From Solibacillus palustris (GTDB lineage: Bacteria; Bacillota; Bacilli; Bacillales_A; Planococcaceae), in the NCBI RefSeq assembly GCF_022549215.1, contig NZ_JAKZFC010000001.1, forward strand, positions 372,001 to 436,000: a stretch of 64,000 nucleotides of DNA, given 5' to 3'. Numbering within the stretch: position 1 is the first letter of the stretch; each line of letters starts with the position of its first letter. Under the pieces are notes generated by a model. The model was not told where the DNA came from and did not search any database. It saw only the letters and a program-made list of their open reading frames with translations. Below are positions 8,425 to 18,124 of the stretch, one piece after another. A program made the position numbers and the translations under genes.

Positions 8425-8493
8425 AAGCCCCCATGCACTATAAGAAAATCGAAATGAGAGGTCCTTCATTGCTATAGCTGTGTAGGGCTTTTT
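8425..8493 (+). terminator. Possible terminator of the acyl-CoA operon
   Basis: AAGCCC at 8425 can pair with GGGCTT at 8484, and TTTTTC follows. The loop is long and the stem short. From here to 8660 the 495-base gap is AT-rich with nothing else recognisable. Confidence 0.3.
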
Positions 8494-8720
8494 CTTATTT
8501 GCAAACACCGTTAATGGTTACATTAATAATATTCGCAAACAATTAGGGAAAATATCACGCAACAGGTTTTGTTGATTTCTTTGTAGAAATATCCAAGCAA
8601 GCAATATAATCGAATAGATAATATTGGATAAAATAACAATCCATTTTATGAAACTCTAGCAAAATAGTGTATAATAAGTAAGGTCAATTTATTAACTTTA
8701 TATTAAAGGAATGGAATGAA

Positions 8721-9218
8721 ATGAATTTAAAAGAATCTACTAGAAGATACATATTGTTAGGAGCTTTACTATTTATTGTAGCAGGGCTTATAGCAGCGAA
8801 TGTACTTGCGAATGGGCAAGATGCGCAATTTACAAAGGAAGATGCACTTTACCAGCAAGTCGCTCAGCTTTATAGTGAGAAAAATTATGAAGAAGCCTCG
8901 GTTCATATGAAAGAACTTTTAAAAGCACAGCCTAAATCTGAGGCAGTGAATTATTTAGGGGGTTTAGTAGCAGCAAATGTAGGGGACAACAAGCAAGCTG
9001 CTATTTTACTACAAAAAACATTAGATATTAATCCGCATAAAGTAGAAGATGCGATGTTCATGCTTCAGTTTGGGGAAGTCTTGGTGCTAGCTGAGCGAAA
9101 AGAAGATGCGAAAACGGTATTAATGCGCTGCCAAGAGTCAGCATGGGCTCCAGAGGATTTCCCAGAATATCAAAATCGTGTAGCTGAATTACTTGCACAG
9201 ATAGACACTATACAATAA
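8721..9218 (+). CDS. TPR protein heading the exopolysaccharide operon
   Basis: 165 residues. One N-terminal membrane helix (YILLGALLFIVAGLIAANVLA) is followed by tetratricopeptide-like helices at about residues 40-110 (LYSEKNYEEASVHMKELLKA, then AVNYLGGLVAANVGDNKQAA). It is probably a membrane-tethered adaptor facing outward or lying at the membrane surface. It starts the polysaccharide operon, 17 bases before the Wzy/ligase-like gene. A TATAAT at 8670-8675 is the only promoter-like element seen. The role in polymer assembly is inferred from position. Confidence 0.75.
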   Translation: MNLKESTRRYILLGALLFIVAGLIAANVLANGQDAQFTKEDALYQQVAQLYSEKNYEEASVHMKELLKAQPKSEAVNYLGGLVAANVGDNKQAAILLQKTLDINPHKVEDAMFMLQFGEVLVLAERKEDAKTVLMRCQESAWAPEDFPEYQNRVAELLAQIDTIQ

Positions 9219-9235
9219 GGAAGGTATATAGAATA

Positions 9236-10801
9236 ATGACTTCATTTTACGAAGAACTGAATAAAACAAGCAAGGTTGGCGACGACAAAGAAAACGCCCA
9301 ATCCCGTGCGAATGTAGACAAATGGATTTTCCGCCTATTGCTACTTCTAATTGGGGTAATGCCACTAATCGTACTTGCTAGTGTTGAGCAAGTAGTAAGC
9401 CCACTCATTTCCAATATTAGTGAACTCTCCTCTGGCATGAAGGGGGATTTATTTACACATTACAAAGCATTGTTTGTAATTGCTATTACGGTTATTACGG
9501 GCGCAATGCTATTCGTCAAAATCTTTTTTATGGATGGTCAAATTCGAAAAACGCCTTTTAACTATGTAATTGGATTATTCGCATTTGCAATCATCCTATC
9601 TACGTTATTTTCACCAAATATTACAGTTGCATTAAATGGTTTATACAATCATTCGGATGGTGCGATTAGCTGGTTATGTTATTTAGCGCTAATGTTCATC
9701 GCGATGAATATCGAATATCCGAAAAATGTTACTAAATATGTCATGTACACAATGATACCATTTGTTTTCATTAACTTATTTATAACTTCAATGAACTTTT
9801 ACGGAAAAGATTTACTTCAGTATGGATGGATGCAAAAGCTCGTTTCAATTGTGCTTCCAGAAGGTGCAAATCTTACGGCAGGCTCAACGTTAGTCGGAAC
9901 ATTAAATCAATGGAACTATATGAGCGGGATGTTTGCGATGATGACGGTCATGTATGTTGCTTGGGCTATTATTGAAAAATCATGGGTACATAGTATAGTC
10001 GGTGCGATTACAGCAGCTGCTGCTATTGCTGTTATGTTTATGTCGATTTCTACAAGTGGATTTTTAGCAGTATTAATGCTTTTACCTGTATTACTTGTAT
10101 TAATTTTTAAAGTGCAGCATAAAAAGAAAGCCGCTATTATGCTCGCTATTTTTATCGGGATTTCAGCGCCTATTTTCCATATCCTTGCCGAAAAGGATGA
10201 CCGCGTTTGGGGAGAATCGTTTGGTTTCTTTGTAGGGAACAACCCTTACTTAGATGAAGAGCCAGTCGCAGTAGACAACTCAAAAACGCCGCTAAATTGG
10301 ACAAATAAAGCATATGCCGCGGAGAAAGCATTAGAGCTACCAGTTTTACCGGAACGAGGAATGGCATTTGGCTCCGGTCGCGGTTATATTTGGAAAGAAA
10401 CTTGGGAATTAGTACAGGATCGACCACTAGTTGGTTACGGTAGTGATACCTTAATGTATAATTTCCCGCATTTCCAACTAGAAAGCCGAGGCGCGCTAAA
10501 TTGGGAAGAAATTGTAACGGATAAACCGCATAATGTGTATGTCGGTATTTTATATGGAATGGGTATATTAGGATTTATTGCGATCATCGTACTAGTAATC
10601 TTCCAAGTATTAAAATTGCTTCAACAATTATTTAATAAAAAAGGGAATTTAGCGGCGATTGTATTAGGGGTAGGTGTAACAGCTTATTTCATTCAAGCGA
10701 TGTTTAATGACTCTTTACCAGGTATTACAACCGTTGCCTTCGTATTATTTGGCATGATGATTTCGATGATTTCAAATTCTAAAAGGGAGCCAATGAATTA
10801 A
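9236..10801 (+). CDS. Wzy / O-antigen-ligase-like polytopic protein
   Basis: 521 residues with about ten membrane helices and a large extracytoplasmic loop (about residues 320-410). The layout matches the O-antigen ligase/polymerase superfamily (Wzy_C), enzymes that join lipid-linked repeat units outside the membrane. A conserved-looking arginine-rich patch (GSGRGYIWKETWELVQDRP, then GYGSDTLMYNFP) lies in the large loop, where Wzy_C proteins keep catalytic residues. The last bases overlap the next start (TAATG). In this operon it is the best candidate for the polymerase; a ligase or glycan-attaching enzyme is the alternative. Confidence 0.82.
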   Translation: MTSFYEELNKTSKVGDDKENAQSRANVDKWIFRLLLLLIGVMPLIVLASVEQVVSPLISNISELSSGMKGDLFTHYKALFVIAITVITGAMLFVKIFFMDGQIRKTPFNYVIGLFAFAIILSTLFSPNITVALNGLYNHSDGAISWLCYLALMFIAMNIEYPKNVTKYVMYTMIPFVFINLFITSMNFYGKDLLQYGWMQKLVSIVLPEGANLTAGSTLVGTLNQWNYMSGMFAMMTVMYVAWAIIEKSWVHSIVGAITAAAAIAVMFMSISTSGFLAVLMLLPVLLVLIFKVQHKKKAAIMLAIFIGISAPIFHILAEKDDRVWGESFGFFVGNNPYLDEEPVAVDNSKTPLNWTNKAYAAEKALELPVLPERGMAFGSGRGYIWKETWELVQDRPLVGYGSDTLMYNFPHFQLESRGALNWEEIVTDKPHNVYVGILYGMGILGFIAIIVLVIFQVLKLLQQLFNKKGNLAAIVLGVGVTAYFIQAMFNDSLPGITTVAFVLFGMMISMISNSKREPMN

Positions 10802-11718
10802 TGGAGGAAACGATTGAATTAAGAGAAATAATTAATATTATTTTAAGAGGGAAATGGCTTATTTCACTTATTACCATAATCGCCCTATTATTCGCTGGTA
10901 TTCTATCTTGGTTTGTAATTCCTGAAAAATATGAGTCGAAAGCAGTTATTCAAGTAATTGCAGATGCTCAAGATGCAGGGATTATTAATTCATATGTGAG
11001 CGCGGAATTTACACCCGTTATTTATACACAGCGTATTCAAAATGAAGCAGTAATGGATGCATTATTCGAACAAAATAATTTTGGACAATTTGACGTAAAA
11101 AACTTAGTTGTTTCGTCAGATGTTCAATCGAATTTAATTAATCTAAGCTATCTGTCAAAAAATCCTGCAGAGGCACAAAAGCATCTACAGCTATTAACGG
11201 AAGAAACAAAAAAACAAATGAATGAATCCGTACAAACGACGTTAGAGAATTTAGAGAAAACGTATTTAGCTGAATCTAAAAATTTAGCAGAAGAAGTAGC
11301 GGTACTAATGGAAAAGTACAATCGACTCATTATTTCTAATAATTTACCAGAAGTATTAATTTTACAAACGATTTCAACGGAACAATATGTATTAAATTTA
11401 AATGAAAATCAAACAGCGGCATTGGCTTCGATTAATGGTGCAATGCAAAATGAATTATCACAATTAAAGAGTGAAATCGATATAAAATCAGAACAATACC
11501 GTCAAGTGTTAGCCAATTATCAATCCGTAAAAACCGGTTTGGACAGCTTTAAGCCAGATCCATTTATCCGCGTGATTGTAGAGCCTACATTACCTAAAGA
11601 TCCTTCTGCACCAAACAAAGCAATCAATTTATTGGTTGCCCTTGTTTTAGGCGTAATGATTGGTATAGGGGTCGTATTTTTCCGCGAATATTGGAGAAAA
11701 TCAGCGATTGTAAAATAA
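10801..11718 (+). CDS. Wzz-like polysaccharide co-polymerase
   Basis: 305 residues. A membrane helix at about 20-42 (LISLITIIALLFAGILSWFV) and a second near the C-terminus (LLVALVLGVMIGIGVVFF) flank a mainly helical extracytoplasmic domain. This is the topology of chain-length regulators. It ends soon after the second helix, so no BY-kinase domain is fused, and no separate kinase or phosphatase gene follows, unlike most Gram-positive capsule operons. Overlap with the upstream stop implies translational coupling with the polymerase. Confidence 0.85.
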   Translation: MEETIELREIINIILRGKWLISLITIIALLFAGILSWFVIPEKYESKAVIQVIADAQDAGIINSYVSAEFTPVIYTQRIQNEAVMDALFEQNNFGQFDVKNLVVSSDVQSNLINLSYLSKNPAEAQKHLQLLTEETKKQMNESVQTTLENLEKTYLAESKNLAEEVAVLMEKYNRLIISNNLPEVLILQTISTEQYVLNLNENQTAALASINGAMQNELSQLKSEIDIKSEQYRQVLANYQSVKTGLDSFKPDPFIRVIVEPTLPKDPSAPNKAINLLVALVLGVMIGIGVVFFREYWRKSAIVK

Positions 11719-11743
11719 ATGTATTTGAAAGAGGTTGCTAGAA

Positions 11744-13558
11744 GTGGGTTATAAGCTGCGTTATTTTATATTTTTCATAGTAGACTCTTGTATTGTACTT
11801 TCTGCTATTTTCATTAGCTATTGGCTGCTTCATCCAACACTTAGTGTCTATTACGATAAAGTAATTGTATTAAGTGCGCTTACATTGTTAGTGAGTCATC
11901 ATATTGCAGCTTATATATTCCAACTTTACACACGAATGTGGAGTGTTGCAACTGTTCGAGAATTGCTAATCATTGTATACGCGGTAACTATTTCTGTTGT
12001 TGCGGCGAGTATTTTACAACAGATCATTAATTCCGATATTTATTTTCGTGTCATGACTGTTACGTGGATGCTACATATTATTATGATTGGTGGTTCACGT
12101 TTTATATTACGCTTATTAAATGATAGAGAATCGTTTAAACACGCGCCAAACAGTAAACAAATTTTGATTGTAGGTGCTGGACAAGCTGGAACAATGCTCG
12201 CTAAAAATTTGCAAAGCGCACAAAATCAAGAGTCTTATGCGGTAGGCTTTGTCGATGATGATGTCAATAAAACGCATTTGAAAGTCATGGGACTACCTGT
12301 TTGGGGTTCTACAAAAGATATTAAGCGTATTGTCAAAGCGAAAGGAATCGATGAAATTATTATTGCGGTTCCTTCACTTGGCAAGAAAGGTGTTCAGAGC
12401 ATCTATCAAGAGTGCTCGAAAACCGATGCAACGGTGAAGATTATGCCGAAAATTGAAGATGTTATGACAGGTAAAGTAACGGTTAATGATATGCGTGAAG
12501 TTGATATTAATGATTTACTTGGTCGTGATGAAGTAAAGCTGGATATGATTGCAATCTCCGAAAAATTAACGGATAAAGTTATATTGGTAACCGGTGCGGG
12601 AGGCTCCATTGGTTCGGAAATTTGCCGCCAAGTAATGAAGTTCCAACCGAGAAAATTAATTTTGCTAGGTCATGGAGAAAACTCGATTTATACCATTCAT
12701 ATGGAATTATTCGAGAAAATTGGTGGGGATATCGAGCTGATCCCTGTTATTGCGGATATTCAGGATAGAGAACGTATTTTTGAAATCGTGAAGCATTATC
12801 AACCAGATGTTATATATCATGCAGCAGCACATAAACATGTACCATTAATGGAATACAATCCACGTGAGGCGATGAAAAATAATATTTTTGGTACGAAAAA
12901 TGTTGCCGAAGCAGCACATGAATACGGTGTCGGCAATTTTGTGATGATTTCAACAGATAAGGCAGTCAACCCACCGAATGTGATGGGCGCAACAAAACGC
13001 GTTGCCGAAATGGTTGTCCAAAACTTAGCGAAAACAAGTAGCACCAAATTTGCAGCAGTACGATTTGGTAATGTTCTTGGCTCTAGGGGTTCTGTTATTC
13101 CACTATTTAAAAAGCAAATTGCTGCAGGTGGTCCAGTAACTGTCACGCATCCAGATATGACACGTTATTTTATGACCATTCCAGAAGCATCACGTCTTGT
13201 CTTACAGGCCGGTACTCTTGGTGGTAATGGTGAAATCTTTGTTCTTGATATGGGGGAGCCTGTAAAAATTGTAGATTTAGCGCGTAACCTGATTCAGTTA
13301 TCTGGCTTTATGGAAGATGAAATCAAAATTAAATTTACCGGTTTACGTCCGGGAGAAAAAATGTTCGAGGAGCTACTAAATGAAGAAGAAATTCAAGAAG
13401 AGCATATATTCCCTGGGATTCATATTGGACGAGCCAATGTACTTGAAACGAGTAGTCTTTACGAATTGCTTGAGTGTATAAAATACATGTCTGAAGAAGA
13501 GCTGAAAGCAACACTATTAGGGGTTGCTAATAATAAACTAGTCGAAATGAGTTTATAG
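11744..13558 (+). CDS. UDP-N-acetylglucosamine 4,6-dehydratase (CapD/WbpM type)
   Basis: About 604 residues. GTG 11744 is preferred over TTG 11735 because AGAGG ends 9 bases before the GTG and only 1 before the TTG. Four N-terminal membrane helices are followed by a CoA-binding-like fold (ILIVGAGQAGTMLAKNL) and the catalytic SDR domain (VILVTGAGGSIGSEICRQV). The active site shows STDKAVNPPNVMGATKR, with Met in place of the usual SDR Tyr ahead of Lys, as in FlaA1/PglF-type dehydratases. It makes a UDP-4-keto-6-deoxy-HexNAc. With the reductase at 20332 and the sugar transferase at 21195 it could supply QuiNAc or FucNAc. Confidence 0.92.
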   Translation: MGYKLRYFIFFIVDSCIVLSAIFISYWLLHPTLSVYYDKVIVLSALTLLVSHHIAAYIFQLYTRMWSVATVRELLIIVYAVTISVVAASILQQIINSDIYFRVMTVTWMLHIIMIGGSRFILRLLNDRESFKHAPNSKQILIVGAGQAGTMLAKNLQSAQNQESYAVGFVDDDVNKTHLKVMGLPVWGSTKDIKRIVKAKGIDEIIIAVPSLGKKGVQSIYQECSKTDATVKIMPKIEDVMTGKVTVNDMREVDINDLLGRDEVKLDMIAISEKLTDKVILVTGAGGSIGSEICRQVMKFQPRKLILLGHGENSIYTIHMELFEKIGGDIELIPVIADIQDRERIFEIVKHYQPDVIYHAAAHKHVPLMEYNPREAMKNNIFGTKNVAEAAHEYGVGNFVMISTDKAVNPPNVMGATKRVAEMVVQNLAKTSSTKFAAVRFGNVLGSRGSVIPLFKKQIAAGGPVTVTHPDMTRYFMTIPEASRLVLQAGTLGGNGEIFVLDMGEPVKIVDLARNLIQLSGFMEDEIKIKFTGLRPGEKMFEELLNEEEIQEEHIFPGIHIGRANVLETSSLYELLECIKYMSEEELKATLLGVANNKLVEMSL

Positions 13559-13633
13559 TACCAAATAACATGTATTTGGCATACATGTTGAAACGATGGA
13601 TTTTACTGTTCTGGTTATAGTAGGGGATAAAAA

Positions 13634-14791
13634 ATGAAAATACAAATATTTATTTATATAGTGGTCTATAGTTTAATATATTTCCTTTTGTCAACCAGTT
13701 TATATTTTATCAGTGTAAACAGTGGCTATAACGGATTGTCACTGCCGCTATTTGGCGGTGGGGATGATGGGCAATTTTACTATGAACAAGCAATGCATTT
13801 TGCAAATGGTGAGCCTTATATTTATACGTCTATGCATGTGTGGGTACTTGGCATAATTTTAGCTGTTTTTAACACGGAGAGTGTCATGATTTTACGGCTG
13901 TTTAACTTAATATCGAATCTATTAATCCTCATTTTTTCACTATTGATTTTAAAGAAGATAAGTAAGGAACAAACTTTCCATTTGGCTGCTACATTGCTCG
14001 TTCTATTATTAACGCTTTATCCAAGTTTATTATTAAATTCTACGCTTTCCATTTATCGAGATTCATGGATTTATGCGTTTTTCTTATGGGCCACATACTT
14101 ATTTATTAATCTATTTATTAGTAAAGGCAAATGGCCAAGAGTCATATATTTCGTTCTTTTAGTGTTTGTATTAATCATGCTTGGTGGCTATAGAAAGTAT
14201 GCATTATTAAGTTTTGTAATCGGTTCTATAGTTTACTTATTTATTAAATTGATTAGTAAGAAAAAAGTGAGCTTCTTTAAAATTGGTGGATTATTATTTA
14301 TAGGAATATCGGTGTTTTATCTATTGTTTCGCAACTTTAAATTCCCAGTAGTAGGGCTTTCATTTTCGGATGTACTGCAATATAGGCAGTCGAGTTTGGA
14401 AATAGGTGGAAGTCAGATGGGGATTTCCCTGGATCATTCGAATATCCTGTTATTTTATGCTAATTATCTTTATAGTGTTTTGAGTAATTTTATAGGACCG
14501 TTTCCTTGGCAAATTACGGGTGGCTCGACATTGCTATTGATGGTAACAGAGGGGATTTTATTTTTCTTTATTAGTATTTATTTAGTAAAAAAGATAAAAG
14601 TCTTTTCTAAAATCGAATTATTTTTATTCATCCAGGCGGTTGTATGGTTCTTATTAATTAGTATTTCAAACGACAATTTTGGGACGGGTTCTAGGCTAAG
14701 AATCGTTGGTTGGTTACCATTACTCATTATTTTTGTGAAATATTATTCAGAAGGAATATATAGAAGGAAGTTAAACAGTAAGCGGGTTTAG
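13634..14791 (+). CDS. Polytopic membrane protein, GT-C-like
   Basis: 385 residues with about ten membrane helices. The first extracytoplasmic loop carries GGGDDGQFYYEQAMHFANGE, an acidic pair placed where GT-C glycosyltransferases keep a catalytic Asp. Another loop reads STLSIYRDSWIYAFF. Family membership is not certain: GT-C transferase using a lipid-linked sugar, or a second Wzy-like protein, are both possible. It starts 75 bases after the dehydratase gene in an AT-rich section of the operon. Confidence 0.65.
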   Translation: MKIQIFIYIVVYSLIYFLLSTSLYFISVNSGYNGLSLPLFGGGDDGQFYYEQAMHFANGEPYIYTSMHVWVLGIILAVFNTESVMILRLFNLISNLLILIFSLLILKKISKEQTFHLAATLLVLLLTLYPSLLLNSTLSIYRDSWIYAFFLWATYLFINLFISKGKWPRVIYFVLLVFVLIMLGGYRKYALLSFVIGSIVYLFIKLISKKKVSFFKIGGLLFIGISVFYLLFRNFKFPVVGLSFSDVLQYRQSSLEIGGSQMGISLDHSNILLFYANYLYSVLSNFIGPFPWQITGGSTLLLMVTEGILFFFISIYLVKKIKVFSKIELFLFIQAVVWFLLISISNDNFGTGSRLRIVGWLPLLIIFVKYYSEGIYRRKLNSKRV

Positions 14792-14811
14792 TGCAGTAAG
14801 GAGTTTTTTAG

Positions 14812-15729
14812 ATGCCTAAAATTTCGGTAATTATCCCCATTTATAATAAAGGGAATCGATTAAAAACTACGATTCAATCGGTTTTGGATCAAAGCTATCA
14901 GGATTTCGAAATAATTTTAATCAATGATGGTTCAACTGATAATACTGATGAAATCATCCAATTTTATAAAGAGCAATATCCAACTAAAATTAACTGCTAT
15001 TCTCAAACGAACAAAGGGGTTTCGGCAACACGTAATTTTGGAATGACTGTATCAAAAGGGGACTATATTTCATTTTTAGATGCAGATGATTCTTATCATC
15101 GTGATTTTTTGCAAGAAACAATGGTCCAAGTGAATGAAAAGGGCAGCGATGTTATTTTAACAAAACATCATAAGCATTTTTTAAGTAGTGGTAAATTAAT
15201 TCAATCAAAAATGAAAATAAATAGCCGAGATATTCTAAAAGATTTTATTCTAGGGAAAATAGATGCCAATACTGATTCTTGGTTGATTAAGAAAACGTTA
15301 TTGAACGATAATCAAATCTGTTTTAACGAGGCACTAACTTTTGGAGAAGACATGCTATTTTTTATAGAAGTTTTAACAAATGCGCATAATCCGAGCTGTG
15401 TTTTAAAAGAGTTGACTACCTATAACATCGGCGTTGAGAATTCACTAAGTTCGAATTCAATTGATAAAATTTATAAGGATATTGAATGGATCACATTAGC
15501 AGTTCAATATATTTCGAAGCATTGCAACGATGAATCAAGGAAGTTAGCTTTGCTAAGTGCACTAGAATGTTATCGATTACCCGCTGCAATTGTCTATCGA
15601 TTGCATTTGAATAAAACGGTTGAAAATTATAGCGAACATAAGACAGCGCTTATGAAATATATTAAAAAGTTTCGATTTAATAATGGCCTTAGAAGTATCA
15701 AGCTGTTTAAAGCGATTCGGTCACTTTAG
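14812..15729 (+). CDS. GT2-family glycosyltransferase
   Basis: 305 residues. The GT-A fold is clear from KISVIIPIYNKGNRLKTTIQ, IILINDGSTDNTDEII and the DxD-bearing SFLDADDSYH at about residues 84-93. It is a cytoplasmic enzyme that should add one sugar from a nucleotide donor to the lipid-linked repeat unit. Donor and linkage cannot be told. A 138-base gap with a perfect 11-bp inverted repeat follows before the flippase gene. Confidence 0.88.
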   Translation: MPKISVIIPIYNKGNRLKTTIQSVLDQSYQDFEIILINDGSTDNTDEIIQFYKEQYPTKINCYSQTNKGVSATRNFGMTVSKGDYISFLDADDSYHRDFLQETMVQVNEKGSDVILTKHHKHFLSSGKLIQSKMKINSRDILKDFILGKIDANTDSWLIKKTLLNDNQICFNEALTFGEDMLFFIEVLTNAHNPSCVLKELTTYNIGVENSLSSNSIDKIYKDIEWITLAVQYISKHCNDESRKLALLSALECYRLPAAIVYRLHLNKTVENYSEHKTALMKYIKKFRFNNGLRSIKLFKAIRSL

Positions 15730-15785
15730 ATGTAAATGTAGATGAAAAGACAAGGGTCATCCCGAAAAATAACTGCACAATTAGT

Positions 15786-15809
15786 AGGATGAATGAAGTC
15801 ATTCATCCT
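15786..15809. promoter_or_regulatory. Perfect inverted repeat inside the polysaccharide operon
   Basis: AGGATGAATGA and TCATTCATCCT are 11-base arms around a two-base centre. No T-run follows on either strand, so it is not an obvious terminator. It may be an operator, an mRNA-stabilising hairpin or a partial attenuator between the GT2 and flippase genes. Confidence 0.55.
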
Positions 15810-15867
15810 TATTTGAATTATAAAATCGTATACACTAGGCATCAAATAAATAATAAGGAACTTAACA

Positions 15868-17379
15868 ATGAATCAATTAAAAATAGGAATTGTTTTAAAT
15901 TATGTCTCAGTTGCTGCGACATTTGTTATTGGTTTGCTGTATACGCCATTCCTAATTCGGACATTAGGACAAGCGGATTACGGAATTTATTCATTGGCAT
16001 TAGCAATTGCGGGCTATTTATCATTGCTCGATTTAGGTATTGGGAACGCCATCGTAAGATATATCGCACAAAACCAAGCAATCGGAACAAAAGATAAAGA
16101 AGCAAGATTAGTAGGCTACTTTTTTAAGCTTTTTTCATATATCGGGCTAGCTACTTTAGTAATCGGGATTTCCATTGCAATGAATTTGCAAAACGTTATA
16201 TCAAGCGATTTTACAAACGAACAAATTGAAACATTACAGTGGATGATTCTCATCTTGACAGTGAATTTCGCAGTAGGTTTTATATTAAATACATTTTCAG
16301 CTGTTTTACAAGCTTATGAAAAGTTTATCTTTTTAAAGCTAGCGAATGTATTGCGCGTTTCTTTGACACCGATCATTTCTGTCTTTTATTTGTTTTATTC
16401 AACGAATCTCATCGTGTTAACGGTGATTTTAACAGTGGTGAATAGTGCCGTTTTAATGGTCAGTTATTTCTACTATAAAAAATCATTGAAAATTAATATG
16501 TCTTTTGAGCGAGTGCAAAAAGACTTGAAGAAGGAAATTCTAGGCTATTCTATTGTGATTTTTGTTGTGGCCATTGCAGATAAAATTTACTGGCAAACCG
16601 ATCAAATCTTATTAGGAATTTTAAAGAACCCTGAAACTGTCGCTGTTTTTGCTTTGGCCATTCAATTCGTCAATATATTTATGTCATTATCTATTGCGAT
16701 TAATAGCGTATTTTTACCCCGAGTGACACATATTGTGAGTGCCGAAAATTACGTCAATCAGTTAAATGCTTTATTTATTAAAGTGAGTAAGTTTCAAACA
16801 TTTGTAATGGGGCTCTTCTTGTCTGGTTTTATCATCATTGGGGAAATATTCATTGAGCTATGGGTGGGAAAAACTTTTGAGCTGACATATGTCATTGTTC
16901 TGATCTTAATGTCCACTTTCTCATTAGATTTAATCCAAAATTTAGGATTAGTCATTATGCAAGCAAAAGGGAAATACATATTCCGAGCGTATACATTAAT
17001 CATTTGTTCGTTATTAAATGTCTTGATTTCTATTCCGATAATAAAGATTTATGGTAGCTTAGGCACAGCAATAATTACTGCTATATTTGTGTTTATCGGA
17101 AATGTGCTCGTTTTGAATATTTATTATCACCAAAAATTACAGCTAGATATGCTTGCTTATTGGCGAGAGATAGGCAAACTGATAGGGAGTATTAGTGTAG
17201 TTGCTCTATTAGGGTTTGTTTTAAAAGGAATATTTTTAGTAGATGACTGGGCCTCATTATTTACGTATATTGTGATTTACTCCGTGCTCTATTGTGTAGT
17301 TATTTATTTTACTTATTTGTCAAAAAACGAAAAACGATGGATTATTAATAAAGTGAAGCGGTTGAAGAATAGAGATTAA
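15868..17379 (+). CDS. Wzx-type polysaccharide flippase
   Basis: 503 residues with about 14 membrane helices, the layout of MATE-like MOP flippases. The N-terminus IGIVLNYVSVAATFVIGLLY, then TPFLIRTLGQADYGIYSLA and GYLSLLDLGIGNAIVRYIA, matches the conserved start of the Polysacc_synt family. It moves the undecaprenyl-diphosphate-linked repeat unit across the membrane for the polymerase. The ATG at 15868 follows a weak AAGGAAC; an overlapping frame starting at 15789 is not the gene. Confidence 0.9.
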   Translation: MNQLKIGIVLNYVSVAATFVIGLLYTPFLIRTLGQADYGIYSLALAIAGYLSLLDLGIGNAIVRYIAQNQAIGTKDKEARLVGYFFKLFSYIGLATLVIGISIAMNLQNVISSDFTNEQIETLQWMILILTVNFAVGFILNTFSAVLQAYEKFIFLKLANVLRVSLTPIISVFYLFYSTNLIVLTVILTVVNSAVLMVSYFYYKKSLKINMSFERVQKDLKKEILGYSIVIFVVAIADKIYWQTDQILLGILKNPETVAVFALAIQFVNIFMSLSIAINSVFLPRVTHIVSAENYVNQLNALFIKVSKFQTFVMGLFLSGFIIIGEIFIELWVGKTFELTYVIVLILMSTFSLDLIQNLGLVIMQAKGKYIFRAYTLIICSLLNVLISIPIIKIYGSLGTAIITAIFVFIGNVLVLNIYYHQKLQLDMLAYWREIGKLIGSISVVALLGFVLKGIFLVDDWASLFTYIVIYSVLYCVVIYFTYLSKNEKRWIINKVKRLKNRD

Positions 17380-17402
17380 GCTCAGAAAGGAGGCAATTCT
17401 AT

Positions 17403-18107
17403 ATGATTCCTAAAAAGATCCACTATTGTTGGTTTGGAGGCAATGAATTAGATGAAAAATCTAAAGGCTATATACAAAGCTGGAAGCAGCACCTTCCTGA
17501 ATATGAAATCATCGAATGGAATGAAACGAGTTTTGATCTGAGTCAAAATGACTTTGTAAGAGAGGCTTATGAACAAAAAAAATATGCATTCGTTTCAGAT
17601 TATGTCAGGTTATACGCGTTATATCATCACGGTGGCATATATATGGATACGGATGTAGAAGTGACAAAATCTTTCAATGATCTATTAACTAATAGGGCGT
17701 TCACAGGTGTTGAACGAGGCGACTATTGTATAACGGGCACAATGGGAGCAGAGGCATACCATCCATGGATCGAGAAATTGCTACATTACTATAATGGAAG
17801 AAAGTTCATTTTAGAAAATGGTGAACTTGATTTAACGACAAACACTGTCATTATTACGAAAATCACAAAAGAGCATTATGGATGGAAAGAGGGCAATACG
17901 TATTCTGAATTAGCTGAAGGGATTGCTATTTACCCATTTGATTACTTTTGTGCTAAAAATGGCATGACGAATGAGTATCATATTACAGACAATACATATA
18001 CGGTACATCATTTTAATGGTTCATGGGCGTCTAAGTCGAATAAATTATTGAAAAATTATGTTCGAATAATTAGGAGACTATTTTTTAGTAAAAAATACAA
18101 AATTTAG
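17403..18107 (+). CDS. GT32-like capsular glycosyltransferase
   Basis: 234 residues with AAAGGAGG upstream. It opens MIPKKIHYCWFGGNELDEKS, the usual beginning of DXD-sugar-binding (OCH1/GT32-like) transferases. The motif FVSDYVRLYALYHHGGIYMD followed by TDVEV supplies the DxD metal site at about residues 80-84. The C-terminal YTVHHFNGSW segment is also typical. It is cytoplasmic and adds one residue to the repeat unit; donor unknown. Confidence 0.87.
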   Translation: MIPKKIHYCWFGGNELDEKSKGYIQSWKQHLPEYEIIEWNETSFDLSQNDFVREAYEQKKYAFVSDYVRLYALYHHGGIYMDTDVEVTKSFNDLLTNRAFTGVERGDYCITGTMGAEAYHPWIEKLLHYYNGRKFILENGELDLTTNTVIITKITKEHYGWKEGNTYSELAEGIAIYPFDYFCAKNGMTNEYHITDNTYTVHHFNGSWASKSNKLLKNYVRIIRRLFFSKKYKI

Positions 18108-18124
18108 TTAGAAAAGAGAAGGAT

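Noticed and set aside
11735-11743. TTG 11735 as start of the dehydratase gene
   Set aside because: The AGAGG ends one base before it; GTG 11744 has correct spacing.
15789-16097. 102-residue ORF overlapping the flippase start
   Set aside because: It begins inside the palindrome and overlaps the clear flippase frame, with no Shine-Dalgarno sequence.
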